Source of the DNA: Mesocentrotus franciscanus
Lineage: Eukaryota > Echinodermata > Echinoidea > Camarodonta > Strongylocentrotidae
Reading direction: 5' to 3'
Length of the DNA: 64,000 bases
NCBI GenBank assembly: GCA_037976565.1
Contig: CP137675.1
Coordinates: 18,222,811-18,286,810, forward strand
Shown piece after piece: positions 33,254 through 44,559 of the stretch (within the stretch, counting starts at the first letter, position 1; every line of letters begins with the position of its first letter). Position numbers and translations under genes: made by a program. The notes beneath the pieces were generated by a model. It was not told the DNA's origin, made no database searches, and saw nothing but the letters and a program-made list of their open reading frames with translations.

Positions 33254-33530
33254 GGTGTTGCGGTCCAGCCGTTGATAAGTCTCCGGACTGTGAACCACTG
33301 AACCACGAGGTACGGGGTTCGAATCCCTGTCGCAGCATTTATGTCCTTTGGCAATACATTAATCTACATTTGCTACATTCCACCCAGGCCCAGGAGAGGT
33401 AAATGGGTACTCGGCAGGAATTAATTCTTTAAAATGCTTGAGCGCCGTATAATGGCAGCGCCAGGAGTGGCATTGTGCCAGACATGAGCGCTATACAAGA
33501 CTCCACTATTATTATGATTATCATTATATA
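33254..33530 (+). mobile_element. tRNA-derived SINE (family 1)
   Basis: The box-B-like text GGGTTCGAATCCC lies at about 33319-33331, followed by the core TGTCCTTTGGCAATACATTA and ATCTACATTTGCTACATTCC, then GGTAAATGGGTACTCGGCAG and GAGCGCTATACAAGAC, ending in a TTATTATGATT tail. The box A region is degenerate. Confidence 0.8.
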
Positions 33531-33543
33531 TAGTTTAACGCCC

Positions 33544-33839
33544 CTGGGGGGTGTTTCACAAAGACTAAGATCGACTTTAAGTTGGACTTAAGTATAACAG
33601 GCCGTTCATGCCATTGGTTGCTATCCCAATTGGTCTCTAAATTATAATCTTTAGATAATATTTTTTCCTTCAATAATGAATTATCAAAAAATGTAAGTTT
33701 TGTAGATTTTTTACCATGATTTGTACATCCCTTGAGAGACCAATGCCAGTAAATAATGATAGCAAACAATGGCATGAACGGCCTGTTATACTTAAGTCCA
33801 ACTTAAAGTCAATCTCAGCCTTTGTGAAACACCCCCCAG
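33544..33839. mobile_element. MITE with about 80-bp inverted ends (copy 2)
   Basis: The ends are CTGGGGGGTGTTTCACAAAG and CTTTGTGAAACACCCCCCAG, exact inverses. Its interior (AATTCATTATTGAAGG-type text) is reversed relative to the copy at 16262-16541, so the two copies lie in opposite orientation. The short frames on both strands are not genes. Confidence 0.85.
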
Positions 33840-35468
33840 GTCGGACTGCTGCCACATTTTACTTTAGACAACGTCTGAGAGGTAGGGACGGAGAGACGAT
33901 GATGTACGCATATACCTCATGTCGGGTGATAAGTTTAATTAAAACTCCCATCTATGGCCTTGAATTGAGGGTTGAACGCTTCTACCCATGATACTCTTTT
34001 TAATAAATAGGTGATGATGACGCCCCATCGTGTAATGACTTCCTCTTTCCCCTGATGGGTTGTAGGCAAGTAAAAAACATTCCATCAGAACATTATCAAT
34101 GTTAATTGGCAAAATTTAATTTGAGCATTTAGGACGAAGTGATGAGGATTGTATTAGTTTGATTTCAAAATATTGAGCCTCTGCAAATCTGCTATCATTT
34201 CCTGCATCCCGCGTAAGACCATAGTATGTATGATGCAATGATATAATTTGCTTTTGCTGTATTAAGGTTATGTGTGTAGTCAGTATGCTTCTATTTTAGT
34301 TTGTTAGTGTTTGTTTTTTGTTAATTAATTGATTTCTTGATAATAATATTGTCAGGATAATATTTCAATAAATCTTAATTTAATTTTAATGTGTATTCTG
34401 TTACATTATTCATTTAGTCACTCTAATATGACTGCAATGCCGTTATTCTCCTCCAATTCTCTTCCCATCATCGCATTCTCCCTTTACTTGGTTTACTTAC
34501 TTCCTTTTCCTTTATTTCGAGTCGTCTCCGTTTGATTTCTCTTTGTTTCACCCCCTTCATTCACATTTTCTCCCCCCCCCCCATTTCGCATTGGATCAAC
34601 ACAGAGAGAGACAGACGGATGGAGAAAGAGACAAAGAAAGAGAGAGAGAGAGGGGGGGTGAGAGAGAGAGAGAGGGGGGTAGAAAGAGTGAGTGAGAGAG
34701 AGAGAGAGAGAGAGAGAGTCATTCACCTTTTATAAAGAGAAGGTTGAGTTCTGGGAAGAGGTGAAAAATAATTTGTGAGCGTCATCATTGTATTAGGCAA
34801 GTGTGGAAGAACATCAGGAAAAAAATGTTCCCTGAAATGCATGGCTTTTCAATTGCCTTAATATTCTAAATATGGCATGTAACATCATAAAAATCGGGAC
34901 GGATTTTTATGCCACATGTTCGTGTAGTCCCATATACATCTTTCTGTGTACAGTGCTCGTAACCTTACCAAGACTGGGCCAAATTTCTTATCATTTTGAT
35001 GATTCCACAACCTTGCAGTACACACCAATACTTATATGCTAGATGATCAACCTTTTCTGATCAATCCACACCGTTTCTTTCACAATGCAATCGCATGACC
35101 AGAACTCAACTTTAACTTTAAAGGCATCAAGCACATTACCTCGCAATAGAATGAACTTGACTTGTCAGACATGTACTGATGCATATGCATGTGTATAGAT
35201 AGTAGCTATGCTTCCAGAAAATGAATTAACACAAACAAGGTAGTATGCTTTCACAAAATAAGCTGTGTGTAATGAAATGCATGAAATACATTATTACTGA
35301 TAGACTGAATATGTTGAATACGCTGACCGAGATGCTGTGTTTGCATTATGGTTCTTGTATGCCATGACGTCCTTGAAATTCAAATGAGAGTACGGAAGAA
35401 TTAAAACATAAAATGTGTGTATTTTAAAGGAGCTTTCTGAAATTACGGCAAGAGTTTCATTATAGCCC
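33840..35468. other. Non-coding interval; GA tract
   Basis: A GA-rich run lies at 34601-34719. The rest is AT-rich with no recognised gene. Confidence 0.5.
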
Positions 35469-35659
35469 GTCTGCACTTGTTTGGCCAGGAGGGATTAGAC
35501 CTCCCAGCATGGTCACTGACAGGTGGTTATCTCATTAACTCAGCTCTCAATTAACATAATTAAGAAAAAGGGGATTATGGGGGACCAAAGGGCACCGCTT
35601 AGGCATTGTTAGCTATATAGAGGGAGCAAGTAGCTACAAGTAGTGCAGTGGGGCTTTAA
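35469..35659 (-). repeat. Dispersed repeat, copy 2 of an inverted pair
   Basis: Reverse complement of 11-196; see that entry. It carries GGAGGGATTAGACCTCCCAG at its start and CTACAAGTAGTGCAGTGGGG at its end. Confidence 0.8.
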
Positions 35660-35897
35660 GATGCTATTAAATGGAAAATGTTTTTTAGAGTAACAATTTA
35701 CTCTACAAACCTCGATACTCGATTTTTTTCTTCCGGCTAGCTTAGAAGATGAACGATTACAACAACATATCGTAGTAATGTTGTTCTTTACATCGATCGA
35801 CAATTTAACTTTTGAATAGAAGGATGTAGGCTTAGGCTACTTCGTACATTTTATATTTATTACAACAATTCCTATAGCATGTACCCAAACAAACCTA

Positions 35898-36182
35898 AAT
35901 AATAATTATAGTGCTTATATAGCGCCTAACACTTACTTTATCAGAAGTCTCTAAGCGCTCTACAATAATGCAGCATAATTACCCTGGCTTTAGCAGTGCA
36001 GCTGTTACGCGCGCTGCGTTTCAAGGAATAAATTCCTACCAGGTACCCATTTACTTCACCTGGGTGGAGTGTGGCAAATGTAGATCAATGTCTTGCCAAA
36101 GGACATTAGTGCAGCGGCGGGACTCGAACCGCGGACATGGTGATCGACAGTCCGGCGACGTATCCACTCAACCACAACACCT
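35898..36182 (-). mobile_element. tRNA-derived SINE (family 1), full head
   Basis: On the minus strand the head contains box A TGGTTGAGTGG (36174-36164) and box B GGTTCGAGTCC (about 36129-36119), with a tRNA-like spacing. The family core CCTTTGGCAAGACATTGATC and the tail ending GCGCTATATAAGCACTATAA follow. It sits immediately upstream of the retroelement-like pseudogene and may have inserted into it. Confidence 0.85.
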
Positions 36183-36184
36183 CT

Positions 36185-36544
36185 ACATAAAACCCGACCT
36201 TTGTATATTTTGGGAAACAAAAAAGAAACTTCTCGTTCTTGAACTGACTGTTCCAATTGAATTAGGAATTGATAGAACCCACACTCTCCTCTTAACGGCG
36301 ACATTTCCAAAAACGGCTTTGATACCCACTTCGTAGCCCTCGAAATGGGTTCTATAGGGCCATTAGGGGTTTTATCTCCCAAGATAATACAGCTCGGCTG
36401 AAATATTTCCTCTCTCTCTCTCTCAATGGAGTCAAAATCAAACGGTTTAAAGGAAGTTAGGAATACAAAGATTGCAGGAGCTTCTTCCTATTCAATATAC
36501 TGCTCTAAGGATGAGCCATGTTGGGAGGGCCACAGCCTTCTGAA
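36185..36544 (+). pseudogene. Frameshifted C-terminal fragment of a retroelement-type protein
   Basis: Three reading frames in series carry related text. The first is KPDLCIFWETKKKLLVLELT followed by a VP dipeptide (from about 36188). The second is FVALEMGSIGPLGVLSP (from 36330). The third is IAGASSYSIYCSKDEPCW (36460 onward, ending at a stop near 36544). The order '(K/R)PD..., ELTVP, (A/E)xE(V/M)GSxG, ASYxI' is one I associate with the C-terminal region found after reverse transcriptase-like domains in animal retroelement ORFs. At least two frameshifts separate the parts, so it is not functional. The reverse-transcriptase domain itself is not present, so the family name is uncertain. Confidence 0.5.
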
Positions 36545-39500
36545 GTCTTAATGCATGCATATTTCACATTCTTACTCTTTCCTTTCCGAGTTCACCTTCT
36601 TTCCTTGCCCTCTTCTTCCTCTGTTTCTTGGCCCTCTCCAGTTTCTTCTTCTCCTCCTTCCTCCTTTTCTTTCTTTTCTTCTCTTCAAGTTTCTCCTGCT
36701 CTCTGTTTCTTTTATTTTGTTCACCTCTTTTGTTTCCCCTTCTTCTTATTCTCTCTCTCTCTCTTCTTCTTCTCTTTCTTCTTCTGCCCCTCTTTCTCTC
36801 TCTATTTTTCCCCTCCCAATTCTCCTCTCTTCTTATTATTATTCTTCTTCTCCTTCTTCTTCCTCTTCCTCTTCTTTCCTTCTTCTTCTGCTTCCTACCA
36901 TGCCTCTCGTTCCTGTTTCTTTTGTGCTTAATTCATCGTTCATACTAATTGTTCAACAGCTTTTGTATGAATGTAGAGTTCAGATAAAATTATCTGTTTT
37001 CTCTAATGATGTTACTTACACATCAGTCACATATATTGTTTCCAATACATTTCGCATTTATGTTGTCCGTTAATATGTTTGTACATTATTACTTGTATCA
37101 CGTATTCCATTATGAATAATATGAAGTATTAACCCTGCATTGTTAATAATAAAACATGACCTGGGCTTTTTCTACTTTTCTATACTTTTGTGTTGTTTGT
37201 AGTATCTATACAAGTGTTTGTACTATTACTTCCTTTGTTAATAATCATGATTGTTAGTAAAGTGATAATTGAAACAAAAACTACCAGGTTTTACATGTTG
37301 TTAAGTGCACACACGCGTATATCAGCCCGGGAGGTAGATTCATATTTACACAATCATGAACATAATATTATTCTATGGGTATACCTCCCATAGAGCACAG
37401 ATGTAATGCGTACAATAGGTAATGATGATAATGCTTTTGTATATTTCCCCCTATGAAGTTGTTCTTCATTTACCCCCGAGATAACAGACGATGTCGGGTC
37501 AACTAGATAAAGCAAAATATAATACACTCTGACGGGGCACTCTGGAACACCCCGTCATACGACGTGACCTGTGAACTTAATTCTCTCTTGGTTTCACCTC
37601 TTGAGCCCCTTCTTGACAAAGTTTCGTGCTCCCTTCAGTATTTTTTGTTGTTCCCTTCAGTATTTTTTGGACCTAGATTCGTTTTTTCTTGGTGTACCAA
37701 CAGGCGTACTGCGAAACAACCGTCTCGAATGCATGCACACCATTTTGCCGACAAAGCCCCATTTTGCTAGGGTTATAAGGGTTAATTCATCAATCCATTT
37801 GTAAGATCAAATTTTGTATAGCATGTTTGCCTCTCGTGAATGGGATGCAGCACATGGTTTCCATGTTTCAGTTAATGAGTTTATTGAGAAAATAAATCTC
37901 ATTTTACCGTATTTGTGATTACCTTGCCAAGCCACGAGACAGACATGATAATGCAACTTCTGAGACATTGTTGCTTGCTATATCGATGAAAAATGAGATT
38001 TGATCAGTGCATGCAGTGCAGTCATTCACAGACATGGAAAATGTGAGTTGTGAACGCGATATGAATACAATTATAATGAGAAAAGGCATGTCTTACAATC
38101 GAATGGAAAATGACTACCCTCTATGTTCTTAAATTTGCTCACACAATTTAAATAACCGATAATAGATGTGTTCGATTAATTTTTTTGAGATGATTTCTAA
38201 AACATATGTTTTCTGAATTATCATAAAGAACCTGAATTGGTTGTAGAATTTAAGTCATAAGTCATAAGGCGTGGTTTCGAATTCGGCTACTCCCTGGAAT
38301 GAACAGATTGAATGCAAACTATACGCTACAGTATATACCTGTGAGCCATCACGCCTCCTGTAATCTAGTCATTTTGAAATTATGGTATCACCATAATATT
38401 GAATATGCTACAGGTATTAAAGGAATGTACTAGTACGTTAAAGAAAGATGTATTTTGGAAATACAAGAAGAAATAGTTTTATTTATATTAAAACATGTTG
38501 ACCTTTGAACCATGTCTCACTCTCTTTATCTTTTATCAGTCTCTTCCGTTCACATTTTGGCTTAGGCCCCTCTCATGTTTTTTATTTGATTGTTTTTTTT
38601 TTACTTGATACACAATGAAAAACATGATAAGAATGGAAATCATAAATTATTCTATATAATAACAGTTTGATTAAAAGAATATCATATCATGTGTAATAAT
38701 CGTGTGATTATTGTCCACTTTCAACAAGTTTTGCCACACATTTTGAACCTTCGCCTCACTCGCCTGCCATCCCCTGCCCTTTTGCGTATAAGAACGTTAT
38801 TTTCGGGAGGAATCCAAATCAAATCTTCATTCACTTCAGTTTGCTCGCTCTTTACTCATTATTGATAGAACGCTTTTGTGATTGAACCGTCATGATCGTT
38901 TGCTAACAAACAAAATAACCTAAATAATACACAGCTCCCATTTTACTGCATATGAGGAGTATATGGTAATAAAAAGGCTAACCTCATGAAAGCAACCAAT
39001 ACCAATGCGGAACCCATGCATCTACGATTGCGCGCGTTTTCCTCTTATCGTTAACGCATAAAACAGTCCCTTCGTTCGCTTTGGAGTTCACTCACGACTA
39101 CATTATACAGGTCAAACACTTCAGGGTGTGATGTTTAATCGTCATGGTAACGTTAGGATGGTGCAGCATAATAAAACTTTAATCTTTCTCAAGCAGGTAA
39201 ATCCCTCAATTCTTGGATCAGATTTCTACCCGCATTTGTCTGAGACCTGAGCTCGTATTCACCTTGGATGTACATGACATTAACCCCTTTTCGCTGATTT
39301 GAGTGTGCTTGGTTTGTAACATATGAAAACGATCGGCTGCATAGTGTTAAGGACCATAGACCGAAAAACTCTCAGTGGTGCGATTAGAATGTACATTGTA
39401 TTTAGTATTACAATCGTAACAGAATAGGAACACTGCAGGAAGGAAACCGTAGCCAGACAGAGTGATAAAAGTTGCCGATAGGAATCATGTTACTTCTGTA

Positions 39501-40631
39501 AGCTTCCGCAGTTTGGAAGTTCAGTTCCGGACGAGTTTTCGACAACGTCGGGATACCGTGTAGAAGACACTTGACCCTCCTCCGGATCACAGCAATCATT
39601 GTCACATATGTAGGAATATATGTAGGACATGGTGGAAATCGTTATTTACCTCAGTATAAGCAACAGGTTCAACAAGAGTCAATGAATCGAATTAGTCTTT
39701 GGAACGGAACCGTGTTAGTTAGTACATGGAGGAGCCAAACACGCGGAAATTAATTTTTCTTTCTAGAACTTTTGGAATTGTTGTAGACATTGTCATCTAT
39801 ATGAGATTGAGAGTTCAGAGTTGCCATTGAAGAATATAGGACATGATAAAACCGTCTTGTCTTCATCTACCAAAGCTCATCAATATAACAGGAATCAAAA
39901 CTTATTTGTAACAATCTTATTGTTTGAGGGAAATTACATGGTTCTCTGTCAGCATTCATAAATCTGCCAATAGTAATTATCATTATTTTGATACCGCTAA
40001 TATAAACCTTCTTGGAGTCTAATTACAAGCTACATATTGGGTACCTGGAGTTAAAAGAACACTATAGATGGACCGTATAAACGAGATATTTACTTTGTGA
40101 GCAAATTCATCAAGCGTGAAGGTTGTTATATTTCCTGTCGATATGGTTGGTGTATAAGAAATCGTGTGATCTATAAATCATGATTAAACGAAGCCAATAA
40201 AAGCAATAACACTGAGAGAGGCGAAATTAATAAAGTACACGTAGACCTACTGTGAAATTGAATATGAAACCCATTTATGGTTCAGAGGCTCAGCTGGTCT
40301 ATTGTTATCGATGCTGAATAAACAGTGACAGTTTGTTTGTATGAGTTCCATTATCAAGGCTGTGTAATTGGCACGGCCATATTTTAAGTAAATATCTCCA
40401 GTGGAGCTCGTGCAGGAAGAAGGTACAGAGTTCCAAATATATGGAATGATTCAATAAGCGGTATTTTAGGGGAAATTCTGAACCCGGATGTGCTCTAGTG
40501 AACAAGAACAAAACCGTTCAAGCTCTGATCATTGCATCAAATCGTTTGATTGAAGGTGTTGAGATCACGTCGTAGTTTCAGGCTGATTCGCTCATTATAA
40601 ATGTAAGATATCAGCATACGACTCCCGAAAG
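36545..40631. other. Long non-coding interval upstream of the receptor gene
   Basis: A polypyrimidine tract rich in TTCTTCTC lies at about 36548-36900 and generates three overlapping Ser/Leu/Phe frames that are not genes. A hairpin GACGGGG / CCCCGTC lies at about 37532-37556. The remainder is AT-rich with no recognised coding or repeat content. TATAAA at 40596-40601 is only about 30 bases before the receptor ATG and may be chance. Confidence 0.5.
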
Positions 40632-41861
40632 ATGGCAACAACAATGACAACGATAAATCAGTCCTCAACGGTATCGACAATACTTTCAACATCGTCGTCG
40701 ACTGTATCTCAGACAATGGAATATACTGAATGGAATGAGACTTCTTTTGATACGAATATGACGACGATGACAATGACGAAGAACCAGCTAGTATCGGATA
40801 CAGAAGCGCTTGTGATGAGTATTTTCTTGAATATTATAGCACTGTTAGGAATCGTCGGAAATTCGGTTGTGATTGTCAGTGTGGTGTTTTGTCGTAAGCT
40901 ACAAACGGCTACCAATGTGTTTATTATAGCACTCAGTGTTACTGATCTTTTGGTCTGTATGACTCTCCCTTTCCAGACTTTTGCGTTAACTTCACAAGAA
41001 GGATGGCCCTTACCGGACTGGCTCTGCGCCTCCATTGGTGGTATTACAAGTATCTGTTTCGGTGCTAGTGTTCTCCTGCTTGTTCTTATCGCTTTCAATC
41101 GATACTTCGTCATCACACGACCACGAAGCATCTGTCGACGGCTCTATAAATCTCGTAACCTGTTTCTTATGGTGACTTCTGCTTATGTCTATACTATCAT
41201 CATGTTCGCTGTCTTACCTATCGCTAATATTGGAAAGTTAGGGTACTCTGAATCCTATCGTATCTGTTCATGGGATGACGAACACGAACTTTCTGAAGTA
41301 AATGACATCATCGTGGGACTCACGTTCAGCGTTTCGTTCGTCATCATTGTCGTCTGTTATATTCGCATATTCTTGTTCATCAAGAAGCATCATCGCGCCC
41401 TGCTGTCTCACAGAGCACCCAGCGAAGGTAGCGTCGGAGTGGACAATGAATTCACCAGCACAGAGCAAACCGAAACTCAACTACCTTCTCCCCCTTCGGG
41501 TGTATCTCAAAATGCTGCAAGCTCGAACATTTCAGAGGGGAGGAAGATTTCAGGTATTAAGACAATCGTCAACAGACGGGAAGTTGAGATCACCAAAAAT
41601 CTTTTAATGGTCATCGTTTCATTCTTCGTCTGCATTGCGCCTTACAGTGTCTCCCTGTTGTTATCAGAAGGACTACCTCTCTCCATATTTACTGGTATAC
41701 TACTCATGTTCAACGCATGCATAAATCCAATCATATATTCATTCAAACATCCCACTTTTAAGGTCGTTATTCGTTGTGTCATAGGTTGTCGATATGCTGA
41801 CATTCCAAAGCCGTCACCAACATTAAAGAAATTGTTGAAATTGGGCCGAAATACGCAATAA
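40632..41861 (+). CDS. Class A (rhodopsin-like) G-protein-coupled receptor, single exon
   Basis: The 409-residue protein has seven hydrophobic segments. TM1 (about 57-84) contains GN at 76-77. TM2 (95-118) contains LSVTD with the conserved Asp105. Extracellular Cys132 and Cys212 can form the usual disulfide. TM3 (135-158) ends in NRY (156-158) in place of DRY. TM5 spans about 224-250 and lacks the usual proline. TM6 has CIAP (334-337), and TM7 ends NPIIY (365-369). Asn9, Asn35 and Asn42 lie in N-glycosylation sequons of a Ser/Thr-rich N-terminus. The third intracellular loop (about 250-320) is Ser/Thr-rich. Cys382 and Cys386 could be palmitoylated. It should sit in the plasma membrane and signal through G proteins; the ligand is unknown. 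NRY is shared with melatonin-receptor-like families, so an orphan peptide, amine or chemosensory role is equally open. The start has a good context (A at -3, G at +4). Intronless receptors like this are common in lineage-specific GPCR expansions of sea urchins. Confidence 0.93.
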   Translation: MATTMTTINQSSTVSTILSTSSSTVSQTMEYTEWNETSFDTNMTTMTMTKNQLVSDTEALVMSIFLNIIALLGIVGNSVVIVSVVFCRKLQTATNVFIIALSVTDLLVCMTLPFQTFALTSQEGWPLPDWLCASIGGITSICFGASVLLLVLIAFNRYFVITRPRSICRRLYKSRNLFLMVTSAYVYTIIMFAVLPIANIGKLGYSESYRICSWDDEHELSEVNDIIVGLTFSVSFVIIVVCYIRIFLFIKKHHRALLSHRAPSEGSVGVDNEFTSTEQTETQLPSPPSGVSQNAASSNISEGRKISGIKTIVNRREVEITKNLLMVIVSFFVCIAPYSVSLLLSEGLPLSIFTGILLMFNACINPIIYSFKHPTFKVVIRCVIGCRYADIPKPSPTLKKLLKLGRNTQ

Positions 41862-42201
41862 GTATGAGGTATTATAAGCCATACTTGTGAGATATTCATG
41901 ATATTTGTTACCATTTCTTCTGATCTTAATTTCTCTCTTATATCTTGCATTTTCCAAACCGCTTTAATAATCCTCTTATAGATTCAAGGACTGAATATAG
42001 ATATCTCTAATAATCATTAAAAACATGGTAATTTAACTCTGTTGGTGTCTCAATATCATTTGTGATGAGCAAAACACACAGTAAATAGTCTGAAATTCAA
42101 TCACAAACAATAACATTTTGTATGTACGACATTAATAATTGGTCTATGTAACCAAGTTGCAGGCACTGTAGATCTGCAGGTACTTAAATGAAGATATAGA
42201 G
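41862..42201. other. Putative 3' flank of the receptor gene
   Basis: AT-rich. No exact AATAAA follows closely; ATTAAA at 42016-42021 is the nearest plausible polyadenylation signal. Confidence 0.35.
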
Positions 42202-42540
42202 GTGCCGTAGTCGAGTGGTTTAAGCACTCGACTTGAAATGCAAAGGTCGTGGGTTCAACCCCGACATAGCACTAATATCCTTTGACAAGGCATTACTCTA
42301 CATTTGCCACTCCATACCCAGGAGAGAAATGGGGACCTGGTAGGGTGACGAAAGCCTTTGTGATAGTAATTTCCATATGCCCTTACGGTAAATATAGGTA
42401 CGAATACGCCCCAAGGAGTGGAGATGGTGCACATTGTGCGGGCATGAATCCGGTAGTAATAATTTGTATATGTAAAGCACTGAGAGACGGTATTTATTAT
42501 TAAGCGCTATATAGATACAGGTTATTATTATTATTATCAT
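42202..42540 (+). mobile_element. tRNA-derived SINE (family 1), tRNA-Leu/Ser-like head
   Basis: The head reads GTGCCGTAGTCGAGTGGTTT with box A TAGTCGAGTGG, a stem-like CACTCGACTTGAAATGC, and box B GGTTCAACCCC. The class II tRNA style of 'CGAGTGG' suggests a tRNA-Leu or tRNA-Ser ancestor. Then come the core ATCCTTTGACAAGGCATTAC, the middle region CCCCAAGGAGTGGAGATGG, AAGCGCTATATAGATAC, and a (TTA)n tail. A real tRNA gene is unlikely because the body and tail match the other SINE copies. Confidence 0.87.
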
Positions 42541-42887
42541 TGTTATGACATGAATAGACAAATGGAACGTGATAAGACATTTTATTGACCTTAAATTATT
42601 ATGAACTCCTTTGACTTTTCTCTTGTATTTGCTCTTTTCCCCCAACGTAATTTCGCTTTACATATATCTTGTAAATATTAACGCGGATACTTTCTGTCTG
42701 ACAGGAATAGTACTTATACGATGAAAACTACAGCATCTTATGTTTTTAACAAATTACATAGGCATATACACTGTATATATATATATATATATATCTCACT
42801 ATCTGACGAAATAAATAGAAACCGGTCATAGTGAAGAAGTGACCTGTCAGTGTTTTTTTAATTTCAATTGCTTTAATCATAATATAA

Positions 42888-42926
<39 letters not shown>

Positions 42927-43944
42927 TTTATGTATATTAATTCGTATATATGAAGACTGAGACTTATATGAAGAAGTGACCTGTCGGTGATTTTTATTTC
43001 AATTGTTTTATTTCAATAATATATATATATGTACATATGTATACATATATTTATATATTTGTATATATCTATATTTATTATACGATATATACATACATAC
43101 TTATATGTGTATATAAATTTTATTTGGAAAATAAAGTGCAACAAACACCCTCTTCTTTTTAAAATGACATGTAGGTCATTTGTAGACGAAAAACAGTGAC
43201 GTACTGTCTTGATAGTTCTCAGAATGTCATAAACCTCTCTCTAGATTGGAAATTAGGGAATTACCGGGTATTTTATCGTTCTATAAACGACCAAATACAT
43301 CAACACGTTATAAAAGTGTGCGATTGACGAGTTTCCTGGTATTCAGTCCTAGGTACCGTTTACTTCATTATGTGAGAAAATCATTGTTATGATGAAATTG
43401 TGAAGAAAGATTTATAAATTCGTTTTCATTATTACTTTCTAATCAGACAATCTTGATGTATATCCTTAAAAAAGTTAATATGAGTTTTCAAGTTCTTAGG
43501 AATTATTAGTACTTGATTTGATGAAACATCAAAAGACTATTCATTTCTTTGTGCTCGGAGTAAATTTGGTTACCTTTGCTGCTGTATATTCTTGCTGGAT
43601 TAGATGTGTCCTAAATTCAGATGTAAATAACATTGATAGGAATTTATGCAATTTACATCGAGTTACTGTATTGTTTGTATGTACATATATCCATGTAGAT
43701 CTACAGAATTATTATTATTGCCAAGTAGTTTGAATGTTGAACAGTATGGACAAATATGTAGTCCTATGAAAATATGTATGTATTCTATAAATTAGTTTTG
43801 ATATATTGGTTAAATAAAATATATATAAAAAACGACAATAACCTGATGATTTCGAATTCTTCTGTGCAGTACTAACATAAATGAAAAGAAAACATTATAA
43901 AGTTAACCGTCATTTAGCATAATTATCCGGATCATCGTTCTTCT
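42541..43944. other. Non-coding interval with AT microsatellites
   Basis: TA runs lie at 42772-42794, 42885-42925 and about 43016-43110. The phrase GAAGAAGTGACCTGTC is present twice (about 42834 and 42971), so a short tandem duplication contains these. No supported gene. Confidence 0.55.
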
Positions 43945-44008
43945 ACTCCCCAGACAATCATCCCAAGGAAAATTACCCCTAGGACAATTACTGATACTAG
44001 GACAGCTA
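43945..44008. repeat. Short array of AGGACAATTACCCCT-like 15-bp units
   Basis: Four adjoining units, of which the best is AGGACAATTACTGAT next to AGGAAAATTACCCCT, match the unit of the inverted array at 63460-63798. It is probably a remnant of one foldback arm. Confidence 0.6.
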
Positions 44009-44559
44009 CATACTTGTCTTTTGTCACCATATTGTTCGACCATTAATATGATGTCTTCATATACTCTCTACTAAATGCTGCAGTTCGACCAGTTGGTTGC
44101 AACTGCATTGTGAACTTCTACTACTACTACTACTACTACTACTACTATACTTCTATTACTATAAGGAGGTGTTCGAGGACATTTCTCGCAAAGGCTTATC
44201 CATATGATTAATCCGGCAACGATAAGCTTTGGCGATTTACCGTGGCTTATATGAACCGGTACTTGTCCAGAGACCGGGATAGTGTCATAAATGACGACTT
44301 ATCCAGAGAAAGGTGAAAGAGATGTGAATAATTCATTTATAAACAAATTTTCTTTATTATTATGATAAAAATTAATGATAAATAAATATATACTCGAAAT
44401 CGATTATATAAAATATCACTTTAATCACCTATAGTTGAAAATTCAAAATAGACATAAAAAGTATTGTAATAAATTGACATCAATTATTCGTTTGTTACGC
44501 AAATTATATTATTTTTAATAAAATTTAAAATACTAAAGATAATAATCAATTATTATGGC
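44009..44559. other. Non-coding interval
   Basis: A (CTA)n run lies at 44117-44147. CTTATCC/GGATAAG-like repeats lie around 44195-44315. The rest is AT-rich. Confidence 0.5.

Noticed and set aside
36518..37073. Three overlapping frames of 106-172 residues
   Set aside because: Polypyrimidine tract. They overlap one another in different frames and have no domain.
40709..41131. 140-residue minus-strand frame
   Set aside because: Antisense shadow of the GPCR gene.
42202..42275. A genuine tRNA-Leu or tRNA-Ser gene
   Set aside because: The tRNA-like head continues into the SINE body and TTA tail shared with other copies, so it is a SINE head.
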